From Eumeta japonica (lineage: Eukaryota > Arthropoda > Insecta > Lepidoptera > Psychidae): a stretch of 64,000 nt of DNA. The stretch spans positions 522,149 through 586,148 of the forward strand of contig BGZK01000216.1 of the NCBI GenBank assembly GCA_005406025.1, read 5' to 3'. A program made the translations under genes and the position numbers. The notes under the pieces are model-generated. The model was given only the letters and a program-made list of their open reading frames with translations, did not search any database and was not told where the DNA came from. This document shows positions 10,351 to 24,130 of the stretch, one piece after another (the first letter of the stretch is position 1; each line of letters starts with the position of its first letter).

Positions 10351-12740
10351 CCGGCCGAATCGTTTTCAGCTAGCGGTCCGCCTAATGGTCAACATACGAC
10401 AACTTGTCTTCACCAGCGGTCGTCGGCCCTGGTCTTGGTCGAATGGACCAAATCGCCTCTTTGCTTTTTCCGTGAATTTCCTCGTTTAAGATTTCGTCGT
10501 ACAAAGAAACTCTTTCGATTTCAGGGTTAGTGACTGAACATAAAAAGCTAGTCGGTAACGTGGCAACGCATACTCGTGTGCATGTACATGCACTGTAGTA
10601 TCCAAGATGCTGCGCATTCGACGACGATGCACATTATCCTAAACGCTGCTCAAGCACCCGTGTAATATCTCGTTTGACCTGTCAATCACAAATGCATCCA
10701 TCTAATCGGACAATGTGTCCAATATTAATATTTGCATTGACGTTATAATTAAATACGATGTATATTAATTCTCCGAATCGGGTACAAGACGAGATTTTTT
10801 TTTTAATTCTACACTCCATAAAGTATTGTAAGTTATCATCTATACAATTATATATAACAAATAAATACTTCACTTTATTTATTTAGATTTCTACCGGAAC
10901 CGAATTTTCTCTGTTCAGCCCCACCCACCCGATTGCAACGGCGCAGTTTCGATCGCTGCCCGGAAAAGGTGAACAGGATGCACTTAAAGCAGTTTTTCCT
11001 TTACAAGCAACATGCCTCCGCTCTTACCAGCAGTGTTCGCTTCTTAAGATCTCATTGCGTTCAGCTCGACATCGCGGAGGTCGAGCGGCTGTTCCGCGTT
11101 GCGACGCTGTGACCTTCCTCGCGTGTCGTAGATTAGATACGTAACGTGCTGCAGGCCTAAAACCAATTATCTCGCGACCAGCTAACTGGAAACCGATTTG
11201 GGGATCATTAACTGTAGTAATTAATTACGAATGGACATGCTTATCTGTTTGATGTTTTTTTTTAATTTTTTTCGAAAAAGGATCTGTCTACACCCTTGTG
11301 GACGTAGAACGGATTAAAACTAATATATATATATATATATATTTTTTTAATCTATGAGTATTTTTTTTTGTATATTAAGAAATGTAATATGTACCTGCGT
11401 TTTCTTTGTATGTTGTAATGAATTTTGCTACTTTCTTATAAATGTCCATTTGAATACTTTTACTTCTATTAATTAGACTGTAGCTCCTTCACCCGATATC
11501 GGTCCCTATCGCAATCCCAATTTCATTTCCGACCTCATATACCAGTATGATTCTTATGTAAATTTTAAGCCTGGTTCCTTTGTCGATGTGTTCGACATAG
11601 ACAAATCATTTGTTTGTGGATTTTATTAGGTAAAGTGTTCAGGACTGAAATACCGAGATAAAAGGTAGATACATAATATCCTATTTTCTTTTCCATAGAA
11701 TAGACTACATGTATACGAAATTTGATGAAAATCAGTTCAACTTTAAGCCATGAAAAAGATACAAATACACGAGTAATCTCATTTTTGTATTCATATAGGT
11801 CTAGATTTTGTCTATGATTACGCTTGCATAGAATTAGAATTAATACCGGAGCGATTGGTACACTTTTATATTTTAAATCGATTTTGTTTACAATTTCTAA
11901 TCTCATTGCTTATTCCGACCACGTTTCCGACTCCGGCGTTAGTTCTAGTTTTGATCACGATTCTAATCTCGGCTCTGATCATGTAGATTACAATGTCTGC
12001 TCTCTCTTACGGTTTTAATACCAATTATGATACCATTTCCGAGCTCGGTGTTACGATCAGTCCCGATAGTTGAATTTTGGTTCCAATCACGATTCTCCGC
12101 TCACTAATTTCAAATGCGTTCTCAATTCACGTTTTGATTCTACCCCGGTTCGATTGTAAGTTGCAATTTCAGTTCCATTGTTTGTACTAATTCCGATACT
12201 ACTTTCAGCGCGGTCTCCGTATCGACTCTAATTTCACTCCCACTTCCTATTTGACCCTCAGACCTAGGCCCCTTCACTGTTTTAATACATCCGTATTATA
12301 AATCCGAAAGTAACTGTCTCTCTATAATTTTTTTACCACTACAACACTGAATTAACTTTGACGAAATTTAATAGGTGATTTGTGGTCTAGGAATAGATAA
12401 GCGCTTTAAAGAAGTAGATAATGAAAAATAAATCATAAAGAAAATTAATAATTAAATTAGTTGTAGCTTTGTATGATGTATACCCAATTTCTGTGATACC
12501 AACCTATTTCAATGGTACGATACATGGATCCTGCCCAGCTCCTCGATGGTGTCCTTTGGGAGCTGGAACAAAATAGAATCGATATAAAAGATGAAGAAGT
12601 CTATTCTAAACACACACAGGCGAAACTGCAGGTAAAAACGAGTAGCCTGTATGCATTCTGTTGAATGGTTCAGAACTAATTTGGCGTGAAAGAATATAAA
12701 CTGATAACGGATTTTATATATAGTCCATGTTTTGGCTAAA
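10351..12740. other. mixed-composition DNA with cryptic short repeats
   Basis: Contains a (TA)n run at about 11323-11342. From about 11480 to 12290 there is a degenerate, irregular repetition of pyrimidine-rich motifs such as TTCCGAT, GATTCTAAT and GATCACGATTC. No protein family or RNA gene was recognised. Confidence 0.35.
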
Positions 12741-12960
12741 GTTGCAGCCACTCTTAGTGGCTAACAGCGCTACCTTCGAACCGGAAGGTAGCAAGTACGG
12801 TGCTAACCCTGGATGAATAGACTGATAAGTTTTTAACTCAAGGCAAACCACCAGCTCCGTGCCTCAGAAATCACTTCTAACTATCGCTTATAGCTGTTCT
12901 CATCAGAACGGGGGCAATGGTCGTTATATATAGCAACCGCTATCCCGCGATGGAAAAACA
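12741..12960 (+). repeat. decayed tRNA-derived SINE-like element
   Basis: TAGTGGCTAACAGCGC resembles an RNA polymerase III A box. It is followed by GCTACCTTCGAACCGGAAGG, the same anticodon-arm-like block seen in the SINE at 59676, and by a poor B-box match (ACGGTGCTAACCCTGG). The 3' body (12815-12960) is unassigned and the right boundary is approximate. Confidence 0.45.
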
Positions 12961-15900
12961 TTTAGGACTTGATGTCAAGCCTTTCAATTTGAATTGGAAT
13001 TGTGGGAGGATGCGCCTAACAGTGGATGGATTATAACCTGACACAAAAAACAAACACTGTGTACAAAAAGATGGTAAAGAGTTAGTATTGTAATTGGTTT
13101 AGTGATTTTTGAGTAAAAGAACAAACGTGTAACCCTTTTCTTCTGATGTATAGCCCGTGTTTTTTTGTAGAGGTGCAGAGTGCCCACGAATGTGTGAAGT
13201 TGAAGCATACGTTATTTAGTGATTACATAATGGTTGGCTGAATGATTTTTTTTTCTATCATGTAATAAAACATAAGTGTTCCAACACTAAGATTCGGTGC
13301 CTTAAAAATAAAAGGAACCTTTATAACCGTTATCCGTCAAGACCCTTGTTATTAGATGCGTGGAGGTATCAAACTGAAATTAATACCAAATTCCTAGGTC
13401 TGGGTCCCTTGGAACTTTAAACAAATCAAACTTCTGAGTCAACGACCTTGACGTAGAACCTTACTTTACTTACCCTACCTTATTTTAACTCAACGTAATC
13501 AAAAAAATACAGCCATTTATGTCTTATATTTTGAAACTGGCTAATAAATCTAAATGTATGGGGTACTACTAGCGATTGACCTAGAACTATAGAACTTGGC
13601 AAAAAGAAAGGTTTCACAGAACAAATTAAGGAAAAAACCTGAAAAAATCATGAACTTACACTTGCAGTTGGTGTACAGACCGTAACGAAGGCCATTATAT
13701 CGTAAATTTTTTTTAACTTCCACTATGAAAACTTAAGGTTTTTAATAATTCGCATACTAAAAAAAAAAGTTATTTGAAACAAAAAAAAAAAGAAAAGTTT
13801 TGGAATTCTTGGGACCAATGTCTCGCCAGTGTCGCTATTGAAAACAGACAAAAGTCATGGAAACGCTTGAAGGGTGAAGTAATACCTAATTATGTTTGTA
13901 CAGAACCTTCAGAATGCAAATCGTATTCACACTGGTCCGGTTTTTAAGAACTAGGATGTATTAGGTACTTAACCATTCATCTTCTTTAAGTCAGATGAAG
14001 CACAAAAGTGGAGATTTCTCGTAAAAAATATAATCCAAATAAAATTGGGTCTCTGTATCCATCTCATCCTTCAACTATTTGTGAGAGAAAGAAATCTTCG
14101 GATATTGCTATCGAGCAACAATCATTTTATTCCATTGTGAATAACGTGATATTTATAGTTGTTCGACGTAATTGTCAAACTGTCGTACAATGATCGGCGA
14201 CTGATCGTACCGATGCGTCAATTCGGTGTCACAAACTGTATCGGCACTCCGTTGTGTGTCAATATCGTTGGCACACGCGACGGAGTCTGCCAGTGCAACA
14301 AAAGCAGACAAACATACGACTTTTCGCTTTTACGTATAGCGATATTCTGGTTAGAGACACATATTTTGGCTTGTGTGAAAAATTGAATCCTTTTGTCCCT
14401 TGCGTAATTTTTGGTTGAAAAAAAAAATATCGACAAGGAAGTAACCTTCCGCTTTTTACATTATGGTATTATAGTTTATGTAATATTGGTTATATCCATT
14501 TTGCGAAAATCTATATGGCTACTTATTATTAGAATTAGAAAATATGACGTACGGAAGGTAAAAGGACATTATTATATCAGTGTAGTCTTTAAAGACAGCC
14601 GAATGAAAGTGCTATAAATGTTTATCTGACACGATTCGTGCACAAATTAGCTATCACTGTCGTACATGCGCTAATTGTACATAAAAATGGAAAAAAATAT
14701 TCGATTAAATGTAGGGTAAAAGCAAAAAAATAAGCATTACTTGTACTTGTGTAATAGCAACACAGTTGCTATTGTAAAGAAAGTCATAAGGGCAACGTTG
14801 TTGCATTTACCGTTACTTATTAAATTTGTTTAATAGTATTTGCTTATTTGCAATTACCAAACGGTTTATAAGTTAAACTAAATTAAATAATAGGTTAAAA
14901 GTAAAAAAAAGTTGTTTTTTTTGTATTTCAAAGAATGTTTATAACTATAAACTTTAATTTAGTGTATATTATATCAAATTATATTTGTATTCTATTCTAA
15001 GTTGCTTCATTTAAGAATTCTGATAAATATTTCATGAATATATATTGATATGAATTGCGAATATAAATATGTCGATAAATTTATTTGTGAGTTTTTAATA
15101 AATATTCATGAGTCCTTCTATTTTTTTTTAAATTAAGATTGAAATTATTCACAGTTAACAAACACAGAATTTTTAGTACCAAAAAAATGTAGAATTTGTG
15201 GTTGTATCCAGATGACTTTGGTAACAAATACATTTTAGTCTCACAGAAAAATTTCATGAATGTGGTACTGTACAGTTGGCCATTTATTATTTCACTTTAT
15301 TTTGATTGTAAAATAAATAAAATGGAATTTAAATTAAATTAAATTTTGGTGTGCAAAGTGTTTTTATTCTGTTTGTGACCATTGCGTAAATGAGTGTCTT
15401 CATATTAGCTAATTATTGAAATTCCAATTTTTGTATTGTCTTTTAACATTTGATAGCCCTTAAAAAGAAAAAAAAAAAAAAACACTAGTTACTATGTAAT
15501 CAAAACATCTTATGCACATTTTTTTAATGAATAATTTGGAACAGTAATTTGTAATAAAAAAAATAAAAGTGCGTTATATATTCATAACAGATCTTTGCAC
15601 TAAAATAAATCAGTATCATTATAATTATTTATTTTAAATACAGTGTTCACTCCTCACTTACTAGTTTTTAGTAATCTCATTTTTTATTATTTCCTTCACT
15701 TAATGCTTTGCTTAATATTTTTATTCCGTATATTACTTTTAGTCACTTGCAACCTTATTTTTTTTTCCACACGAGCAAACATACATTTTATTATATACAT
15801 CTCTTTTGTTAGTGTAATTTTCAAACGTCCCTGTAACTATTTTTCCCGCTCATGTATAATACTTTTTTTTTTCATCAGCACGGAAGAAGGTATCTCTCGT

Positions 15901-16539
15901 TCCGTCGTGGGGTAATATCTGTTATAATAATTAGAGGTAATATTTCTAAAACCACTCGAATGAAGCTCGACACTAGCTAGTTTACAAGCAATGTACCTAG
16001 AAGTCATGATAATTTCCGTTTTAGGGACATACTTATTACTTTTCAGATCCTTGGATTGCCGTCGAATTTTCTAGAAGGATGTTCAGAACTATGTTTGGTA
16101 ATATCGCTATCAAAATTTGTTTCTCCTTTTATTATTATAAAAAAAACTGTCTACGTAAATACTCACAGCTATTTTTTATCCTTCAAATATAATACCTTAA
16201 TCGGTGGTGAACATTTTGAATGACATTAGTCGACGTAGTTGGTTCCAGTTTGGATTTTTTTTTATCATACTTTATTTGCTTAAACGTTTTATTTGCTTTT
16301 TGCGAGAGGCGTGTTTTCTTTTATTTTTTTGCAGTTTTCAGATTACATTTATTTTTTAAACAAATAAAAGATTTCTGAAGATTATTCTATTGATATTCGC
16401 TTTATTAGTCTCTAATAGTTTAATATTTGAAAAGTATTGTCTACACTATTCTTCGATCTATTGTCTGAGCCTGTTATAATACGAACTTGACGCAATTTGT
16501 TAATATCTGTCTATATAAATAAGAGTGAACAAGATGTAA
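12961..16539. other. AT-rich intergenic DNA, nothing recognised
   Basis: Long A/T runs (for example near 13780 and 15460-15480) and a slightly GC-richer patch at 14150-14330, none with a recognisable reading frame, structural RNA or transposon terminus. Confidence 0.4.
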
Positions 16540-18069
16540 TCCATACTAATATTATAAATGTGAAAGTAACTCTGTCTGTCTGTCTGTCTGTTACTCTTTC
16601 ACGCCTAAACGGCTGAACGGATTTTGATGAAATTTGGTATGGTGATAGATGATAACCTAGAAATGGTCATAGGCTATAAATAATCACGCTATCGTTCTTA
16701 GGGGGTAGGCAGTAAGCAGATAACTAAATTGAGTTAGTGATTTTTAGTCGTTTTTGTTGGAACTTTTGCTCTTTCACGTCTAAACGGCTGAACGGATTTT
16801 GATGAAATTTAGTAAGGTAATAGATGGTTACCTAAAAACGGATATAAGATCAAAATGATCACGTCATCAAAATTTAGGGGGTAGAAAGTAGGCAGAAAAC
16901 TGAATTGAGTTAGTGATTTTTTTATGGTTTTTGCTGGGAGTTTTGCTCTATCATGCCTAAACGGCTGAACGGATTTTGATGAAATTTAGTTAGGTGATAG
17001 ATAGTAACCTAGAAAAGGATATGGGCTATTAATATTCATGCTATCGTACTTAAGGCGTAGGCAGTAGGCAGAAAACTAATTAATTTAGTGATTTTTAATC
17101 GGTTGTTTTAAAAGTTTACCTCATTCACGCCTTAACGTCTGAACGGGTTTTTATAAGACTTACTCAATTTAAAGATAGGATCCTAGGCACGGACACAGGC
17201 TACTTTTTACGGCGGGAAAATACCTCATTCCCGCGGAAATCTAGCGTGATCGTGTCAAGAAGCGCATGACGCCATAGCTACTGAAATGATTTTGATGTTT
17301 TTTTTTTAACTGAGTGTTACTAAGACTTCAAGTTAGTATTTGATCACTTTTCTAACTTAGAGGGTAGGTAGGCGCCATAATTTAGGAAATTTATGATAAA
17401 ATTTTGATGCAACTGTCTTTATTTAACAGTTTTACTTGGATCGAAACTTAGCGACATTCCATCACACTACTTAACTTATAGGGTTGGAAGGTACCAAAAT
17501 TCAGACTACTTTCGCATTCATTTTCGCATTCGATCATTTCGAAAATCGCATTCGCTATGACGATAAATAAAGCTCAGGGCAAACATTAAAAGTAGCCGGC
17601 ATTAATTTAGAAAAGAGTTGTTTTCTCACGGACGATTATACGTGGCTTGCTCACGTGTTTCAAGTCCACAGAATCTCCATGTGTTGGCCAGAGAGGGAAA
17701 AACAAAGAACATAGTTTACAAAAATGTACTACAGTAATAAGGCCTCTTATTTTTAGCTTCCTACATTATTATACTACTTACATTAAGTTAGTACTTCCTA
17801 CGCAGACGATGTTGCGGATGTCGCACTGTCTAACATCGGGGGTTGGCAGGTAGGTAGTTAGTAGTATTTTAAACCGATTTACATTATTTACTTTTTATAT
17901 TTACTAAGGAAACATTCGGAGCTATCCATTATGTGCTTAGGTTGCTTTTGAACAAATTTTGATGTGAAGTTGAGGACCGGACCACGATAGTGGGACATTG
18001 TTGCAGGGGGACTTACAGTCGGGAGAAAACAAAAAAACTTATGCGGACGAAGTCGCGGGTAAAAGCTAG
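16540..18069 (+). mobile_element. non-autonomous Helitron, lepidopteran type
   Basis: The left end TCCATACTAATATTATAA and the right end GCGGGTAAAAGCTAG are the hallmark termini of a lepidopteran Helitron family: 5' TC, 3' CTAG. The right end follows a short GC-rich fold (GCGGACGAAGTCGC). The element is flanked by A on the left (16539) and T on the right (18070), as expected for Helitron insertion between A and T. It carries a (TCTG)n run at 16570-16590 and then four tandem copies of a roughly 175-bp unit. No Rep/helicase frame is present, so it is non-autonomous. The region 17560-18000 does not belong to the tandem unit and may include a nested insertion. Confidence 0.8.
16594..17290 (+). repeat. 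four-copy tandem array of a ~175-bp unit inside the Helitron
   Basis: Units start at CTCTTTCAC-type motifs at 16594, 16769, 16946 and 17120, giving periods of 175, 177 and 174 bp. Each begins with a version of 'TAAACGGCTGAACGGATTTT' and continues through GATGAAATTT, GATAGATG, an AACCTAGAAA-like block and a GGGGGTAGGCAGTA-like block. The fourth copy is the most diverged and runs into unique Helitron sequence. Confidence 0.85.
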
Positions 18070-19440
18070 TGTTGAATAAAAGTTGTATGAAAGATAATAA
18101 TTGCGCTAAAAGAGCAAACTCAGACGCTTTTATAGAGCTATTAAAGAAGTAAAACATCCGGAAAATGCAGACCTTAATTCCTTTATATGAAGGTTGAATA
18201 AATTCTCTGTTTTAAGTTCGCTTATTTGACATTTAATATGCGTTCTTTTGTACAACATCTTTGCCTAAATCAACATTTATACAACTTTTAATCAATTGTT
18301 AGCTTTAGAAGACTTTGTTCACTTGATTATTTGGCTAGATGGGTAATAAGTCCAGTAGTTTTCGCGTGAAAAAAAAAAAAACGCTTAAACAGACAATCAT
18401 TTGTTTTATATAGTCTTAGTTATTGCAAAATAGATCATACGCCAGATAATTGTTAGCAAAATTATGTTCCGAAATAATCTGCCTTCGAATTACCTACCTG
18501 AAAATATTTACTTACTCCGTAAAAATTAGTTAACTTTAAACTAAAGTTATATAAGTAAGTTAGTTTCACAAAGAAAATTAAAAGTCAAGCGGATTGATGA
18601 AGAAATCTTTGCAATTGATTAGGTAATACAGTACCCTATCTTATAGAAAGTCGATGTTTCTTTACAATTGTATTAATATTAAAATCGTAGTTTTTAAACA
18701 ATAACGATTTACCGAATAAGAAATCAAAGGGAATAACTTACAAACGATATCTTAAAAACTTGCCAGTGACTCTATCGAGCATCGATGTACACAATTAAAA
18801 AGAGATCGAACTAATCTTATCGACTCCACTCCTACAACTGTTATCTTTTTTTTTCATTCTCTCCAACAGTCAGGTAATCATTTTGTCTCGTTTTATTTAC
18901 GTCCATGAAACGAGGGTTTTATAGTATATGTAAAATATCGATATAAAATTGGGTGAACAAAACCTAACGTAATTCATGTTATTGTTATAAATAAAGATCA
19001 TTATTAAGGATACCATAATAGTTTAACGTTAGATTTATTCATATTTTACAATATGTAAAGAATTATTAATGATTTAATGGTGAATGTGATATTAATACAA
19101 TACAATGTCGAGAGGTGCTTCGTTATTTTGCATATACTACAGTGGCCTCGTAATCCGTGGTGGGAGAAGCGCCACTCGCACCGTTCGGTTTCTATTTTGC
19201 TTTTCTCGTTTAATTTCAGTTATTTTATCGCGCTTATTGAGTTGGCATCTCGCTCGTGCGAGTGTTTTTAATGAAATTTTTATAGACGGTGCAAATAAAT
19301 ATCCGGCACATCGGACGTGTTTTAGTGACAGTGATAATTTTGTAGGTTTTACGTAATGGTCTGGATTCAAAAGGAAAAAAAAAAATAACATAGTGAATGT
19401 TATCAAACGAAGAAAGTGGCTGTGATTTCGAAACAACCAA
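18070..19440. other. AT-rich DNA upstream of the JIL-1-like gene
   Basis: No coding stretch or repeat terminus was recognised. GC and CpG begin to rise from about 19100 toward the promoter. Two open frames near 19105-19436 overlap on opposite strands and show no family resemblance. Confidence 0.4.
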
Positions 19441-19856
19441 ATTATTAAAGTATCAGTTTTGACGTTTGACCAACGGCGACGTGAAAGTAGATGCGAGTGA
19501 AATTGCTATTACGATTCCGAATTTCGATGTAACACATAAAGCGGTTCTCGTGCATAACGGAACGTGGTATTTTTATTAGGTCGGGTTGCGCTCGTCTCCT
19601 CAGCGACATCTATGCGACATTTTGACATGTTGCCCGAGTGTGTTCGCAAAATACGCGAATACGTGTTGGAGTTGTCAACTTGATGTGATTAAGTTTTGTA
19701 TATATATTTATTTTTATTTAATTATTTATTCGTTTTAAACCGATCCAATCGTTTTTTTTGTGCACTCCGTGTCGAGCTAAATTCCTGTGACGTTCTTGCA
19801 CATATTAACGTTCGTTGTGATTCCTGTTGAAACTTGGTGAGGCTTCATGAATGACC
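19441..19856 (+). promoter_or_regulatory. promoter/5' leader of the JIL-1-like gene
   Basis: Raised CpG content, an arthropod initiator-like TCAGTT at 19453-19458 followed at once by TTGACGTTTGAC, and no obvious TATA at the expected distance. The coding ATG lies about 400 nt further on with no stronger upstream acceptor, so this is read as leader. Start-site position is inferred. Confidence 0.45.
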
Positions 19857-19885
19857 ATGGCCACTGGAGAGATGGGCCTGCCTGA
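19847..19885 (+). promoter_or_regulatory. overlapping out-of-frame uORF at the JIL-1-like start
   Basis: An ATG at 19847 opens a 12-codon frame ending TGA at 19883-19885, out of frame with and overlapping the main start. Two in-frame ATGs follow at 19851 (T at -3, weak) and 19857 (ACCATGG, ideal context). The uORF start is weak, so leaky scanning to 19857 is expected. Confidence 0.5.
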
Positions 19886-20289
19886 CAAGAAACCAGAACA
19901 CGAATCCGGGTATTACGAAGGCAGCGACCAGGAGGGCAGCATGGAGTGCGGTTGCTCATCACCTTTGAGCTCTAGAAATTCATCACATTCTGCTAAGTTC
20001 AAACGTCGGCATACACACAAACACAAAAAGCTCACACCGAAAAAGTCCAGGCCTGATCCACGTAACGGATTTTGTCCACCTGATATCATTAAAGATAAAA
20101 GTATTGAAATAATTGAAGAGAATGTCGATGAACCCATGAATGTGACGGAACCCAAACCAGCTATAGAAGAAACAACAACCAAATTAAGCAGTTCAGTTGA
20201 GCTGATAGGCGGAACAGTACCACCACCTGCAAGGGATTCTGTGGATTGGAACCTGGTCGATGCCAGTAGAATAAGGAAACGATCGAAAG
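19857..20289 (+). CDS. JIL-1: JIL-1/MSK-type chromosomal kinase, first coding exon
   Basis: 144 codons plus one base, ending at donor GAAAG|GTATG in phase 1. ATG 19857 is chosen over the in-frame ATG two codons upstream because of its ACCATGG context. Residues 1-30 are acidic/Gly-rich, and 33-46 are Ser-rich. Residues 48-65 form a His/Lys/Arg cluster (KFKRRHTHKHKKLTPKKSR) likely to be a nuclear-localisation or nucleic-acid-binding patch. Residues 80-120 are acidic and Thr/Ser-rich, and the end DSVDWNLVDASRIRKRSK leads to the kinase domain in the next exon. Identification comes from that join. Family knowledge: JIL-1 is an interband chromosomal tandem AGC/CaMK kinase that phosphorylates histone H3 (Ser10/28) and opposes heterochromatin spreading. 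The N-terminal extension itself is poorly conserved. Confidence 0.75.
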
Positions 20290-23200
20290 GTATGTTTATT
20301 CTGTAAAACACCTCTTCAACAACTGCTAAGGATGTGATACAAGAATTTGTTTGGCAATTAACTTTTGTAATTATTCGCTAAGGTTTATAAATTTTGTTAT
20401 TAGCAAGCTCTCTATATTTTTTATTAATAATCTTTAAACCATGTCTGTAGAGATTACTTCAATTCAAATAGTGTGACAAAATTTGAACACCTCTCTATTT
20501 CAAATCATGACTTATAAATTATGTACCATTTTTAAATTGTCATTTTTTTCTATATAATTTTTTACTCTATATATTTAATTTGATAATTATGGCCTACATT
20601 TTAAAACTTAAAATTTAGGAAATGAAAATCTTTTCAATTTCCCGATTCTAATCCCAAATTTGATATTATATCAAAAATATTTTTATTATAATAAAATTAT
20701 ATTTTATTGAAAAACAAATTAAAAAGTTCATAATGTCTATTCCTTTTCATAAAAATGAAATAACACAATTGAAATTTCATTAAACCTAGATGATTATATT
20801 TTTGCAATAAAACATTAAATAAAGCAATTACCTAATTATAAGCTTGTTTAATCACATGTACTTATAGTATTCATTAATAGGAAAACCTTTAAGTTAAATG
20901 ACAGTGGGTTTCAAAAATAGTCTTAAAATATATTAAAATTATTAGCATTTCAATTGAAAAAAATTTGGCAAACTGTTTCATAGAGCTATTCTACATTTGA
21001 AACTGTTCAAATCATATATGAAAGGTAGTTGCTAAGTGCAGTTAAGAGACCCTCGAACCGAGTAGTGCAGGGTTCATATTTTCACCATTGGTGAAAAATC
21101 AATTAAAACCACTCTGCCTTGAATAGCATATTAAACCTTGATTCTTGGACATTGTTATGTTGAGTTCTTGACCTATATTGAGCCAGCATAAAGGGTATGG
21201 GTCAACAATAATATAATAAAAAATTATTGCAACAAATAAGAAATATGAAATAATTTGGGTGATTTTTTGTAAATTTTTCTTAATTGTGTATACCAAATAA
21301 ACATTGGAGCCTTGAAAGATATATGTTTTAAATTTATGTAGTCACATATTTAGATATTCTTTCTAAATTACCTAACATTTATCCTTTTGAGGTCATATTA
21401 TTTAAATATGTAAGTTTTTTTGTTCAGTCTGCACATTTTTTTTTAATAATCATCATTATCATGCAATTATAATATTACCTATGTAGGTAGTCATTTACAA
21501 TACATCACTGTCATATTAAAGATCTACCAAATTTTTCTCTGCTATTGTTCTGATTGTGAATGTACCCATGTTTAAATGACGGTGGACTCTTCTAATAATG
21601 ACTATTTTGTCAGATTGAATAAAAAAATATATATATTAATTGTTAATATTGTAAAGAAAGTAATCTTGATTTTCTGATTGACTTGCCAATCCAGAGCTGA
21701 TGTGAGAAAGAAGAAATCCATATCAATCACTTTGAGAAATTCAATTCGTAAAGATATAAGATTGACATGACTGATAGTCGCATCCCTTACCTATCAAAGT
21801 CCTGTTTCTGTCTTTTTAGAAAATAATATATACTATTATATGCTTTTAGTTTCGTTTTCACGTTCTGTTTTTTAGTGTTAAACATCTCTAGGATAATTCC
21901 AAAAAAAATAAAAATAAAAGCATAATAAGTGCAATATGGATAATATTTAAAACTAATAAAAAGTTTATTAAAAAACCTGGCGTGGAAACTGTTATATATT
22001 ATAAAAGGCAGTTTATAGCTTACTTGGTTTATAATTTAAAAACCATATTCTATAACAATTGTAATGGGCCCAAAACAATCATGTCATTTTTTGCTCTTTG
22101 TCTTTGCAAAAATCAATTTTCTTTTGAGATAGATTTAAGTATGTAGTAGCTTTTATTTGATTATTGAAAGTTTCTTCTTTGAATATTTCTGTTATTTCAA
22201 ATATAATATTTATTAGAATTAAGTATTTTTACATATTTGACTAGGAATTTATTAGAACCAAGAGAATATTTTGAATCGCTTAGCTGCCAGACATACTACC
22301 ACATATTTCTTCAAAAGTATCGACTGTACTTCTACTCCTATCATAAAATTCCATCTGAGTTCCTAGAAAAGGCAACTCTATCATAAAAAAAATAATTCTC
22401 TATTTGATAAATAAACTAAAAAGAAATGATAATATTTATCACTAAATATAAATTGTACAAAATAACTACAATTTAGTTAATAATTAAAAGAATTTTTTTC
22501 CGCTAAGAAATATCCCTATTTTTAATTAATTATCATTTCCACTAATCAAAAGTGGGATTTTCTTTATAAATTTTGGCCTGTCAATTGCCTAAGTGGCTAT
22601 TTAATTCGTTTGGTCCCATATGTAAAGTATGCAAAATTAATATAAGGTATTCACATATGAAGTTACAATGGAGAAGTCAATGCTTAATTAGGTATACATG
22701 TTTTATACGGTCTTTGAAATCCATGAATCACGGGATTAGTCACATGGATTGTTTATGCTGTAATTCTAAAATTGTCTACCAATATTTGCAGCCTTAGAAA
22801 TTCAATATCAATACGTACATAACGAAATAGTCCTAACATTTCTGTATGTTACTTACATTTTATGAAATATTCGATTTTATTGAGCAGAATGTAAGAAATA
22901 ACAACTTATATAGTTTCACTCTGATTCTCTCCTCCTGAACAAACAGGCTGTTTCGTTTGTCAACGGTATTTTAGCTGAAGTTTAATATACAAACTTTAAG
23001 TAGATATGAAGTTTGTTCACTTCAAGTTAAATCTTAAAAAAATCGTTTTTATCAATGGCCTTCTAGTTCGTGATAACCATGTTATCGGGTCTATGGTGTT
23101 CTACAATTTAATGTTGCCAGTCATGATCGTAAATAATGTTTTAATTATGTCATCTTTAATATTCTGTACCAAAACCTGGGATAACTCAATGCTTGTGCGA

Positions 23201-24130
23201 TAAGCTTTTGTAACTGTCAGGCATGTATATCCATTGTGTGGTACAGAGTATCAAAGTATTTTGAATTTTTTTTTTCCAAGTGATTGAAGTAGATAAATAA
23301 ATTAAAATAGAAATATATTTTATATAAATTATTCATTAAAACATAATGTAGTGTCTACCTCGTCTTAATTGTACTGCGTAATATGATTAATGCCTTTAAA
23401 TCGTATATTACCTTGAGGCGATTATTAGGTCGAGTAAGCATCATTGAATGCTCTACACAAGAAAAGACCTCTATATTGCGATCAAGGTCTTGATTTCGTT
23501 TGGGACATGCAAGCAGGCAGCCTATAATTCCTTGTAGAAATTTTTGACTTTATTATTTATCATTAAAATAGAAAACATTTATCCAGTTGAAAGGAATAAG
23601 AATTCATTGATAAACATATTTTTATAGTTGTTTTGGATAATCGCAAGAAATGTTTGTCAAACTTATCTTGAAAAGGTAGAAATACTTAATAAGGTTTTAT
23701 ATATTTCAATATGGATAATTTTAATATTTTACACTTTTTAATATGGATGAGTAATTATTTTAAATCATTTACTCTAATTAATGTGTATATTGAAAAAAAT
23801 AAATATGCTTTGCCTCTATTATATAATAAAAGGAGAAAATACCGAATAAGACTAATAAATAATTAAAAACCTTTATTAATAGTTATAATAATTCTTTCTT
23901 TACAATAATTTACAAATTCCTTACATTCATATTTGTTTTGAAACAGAATGCAATATTTGTATATTTTATATATATACATCTATTAAGATAATTCTTAATT
24001 ATGAAGCTTAATAGATAAACTAGTTAAGTATATAAATCAACATGCAACATCATAATGTAATTTAATAATTACATTATGTTTTTACATGTTGATATTATTT
24101 GAACATTTTTATAAACTGATCTTATTTCCC
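20290..24130 (+). other. intron 1 of the JIL-1-like gene, left part
   Basis: Very AT-rich. No additional exon, structural RNA or transposon end was recognised. Open frames here (for example near 22573 and 23006) lack family resemblance. Confidence 0.5.

Noticed and set aside
10223..10530. Two overlapping frames of 88 and 69 codons
   Set aside because: They overlap in different frames across a GC-rich inverted repeat, with no recognisable domain or splice context.
12741..12815. Possible intact tRNA gene
   Set aside because: The anticodon-like stem is longer than five pairs, the B box is poor and no acceptor stem pairs; better read as a SINE relic.
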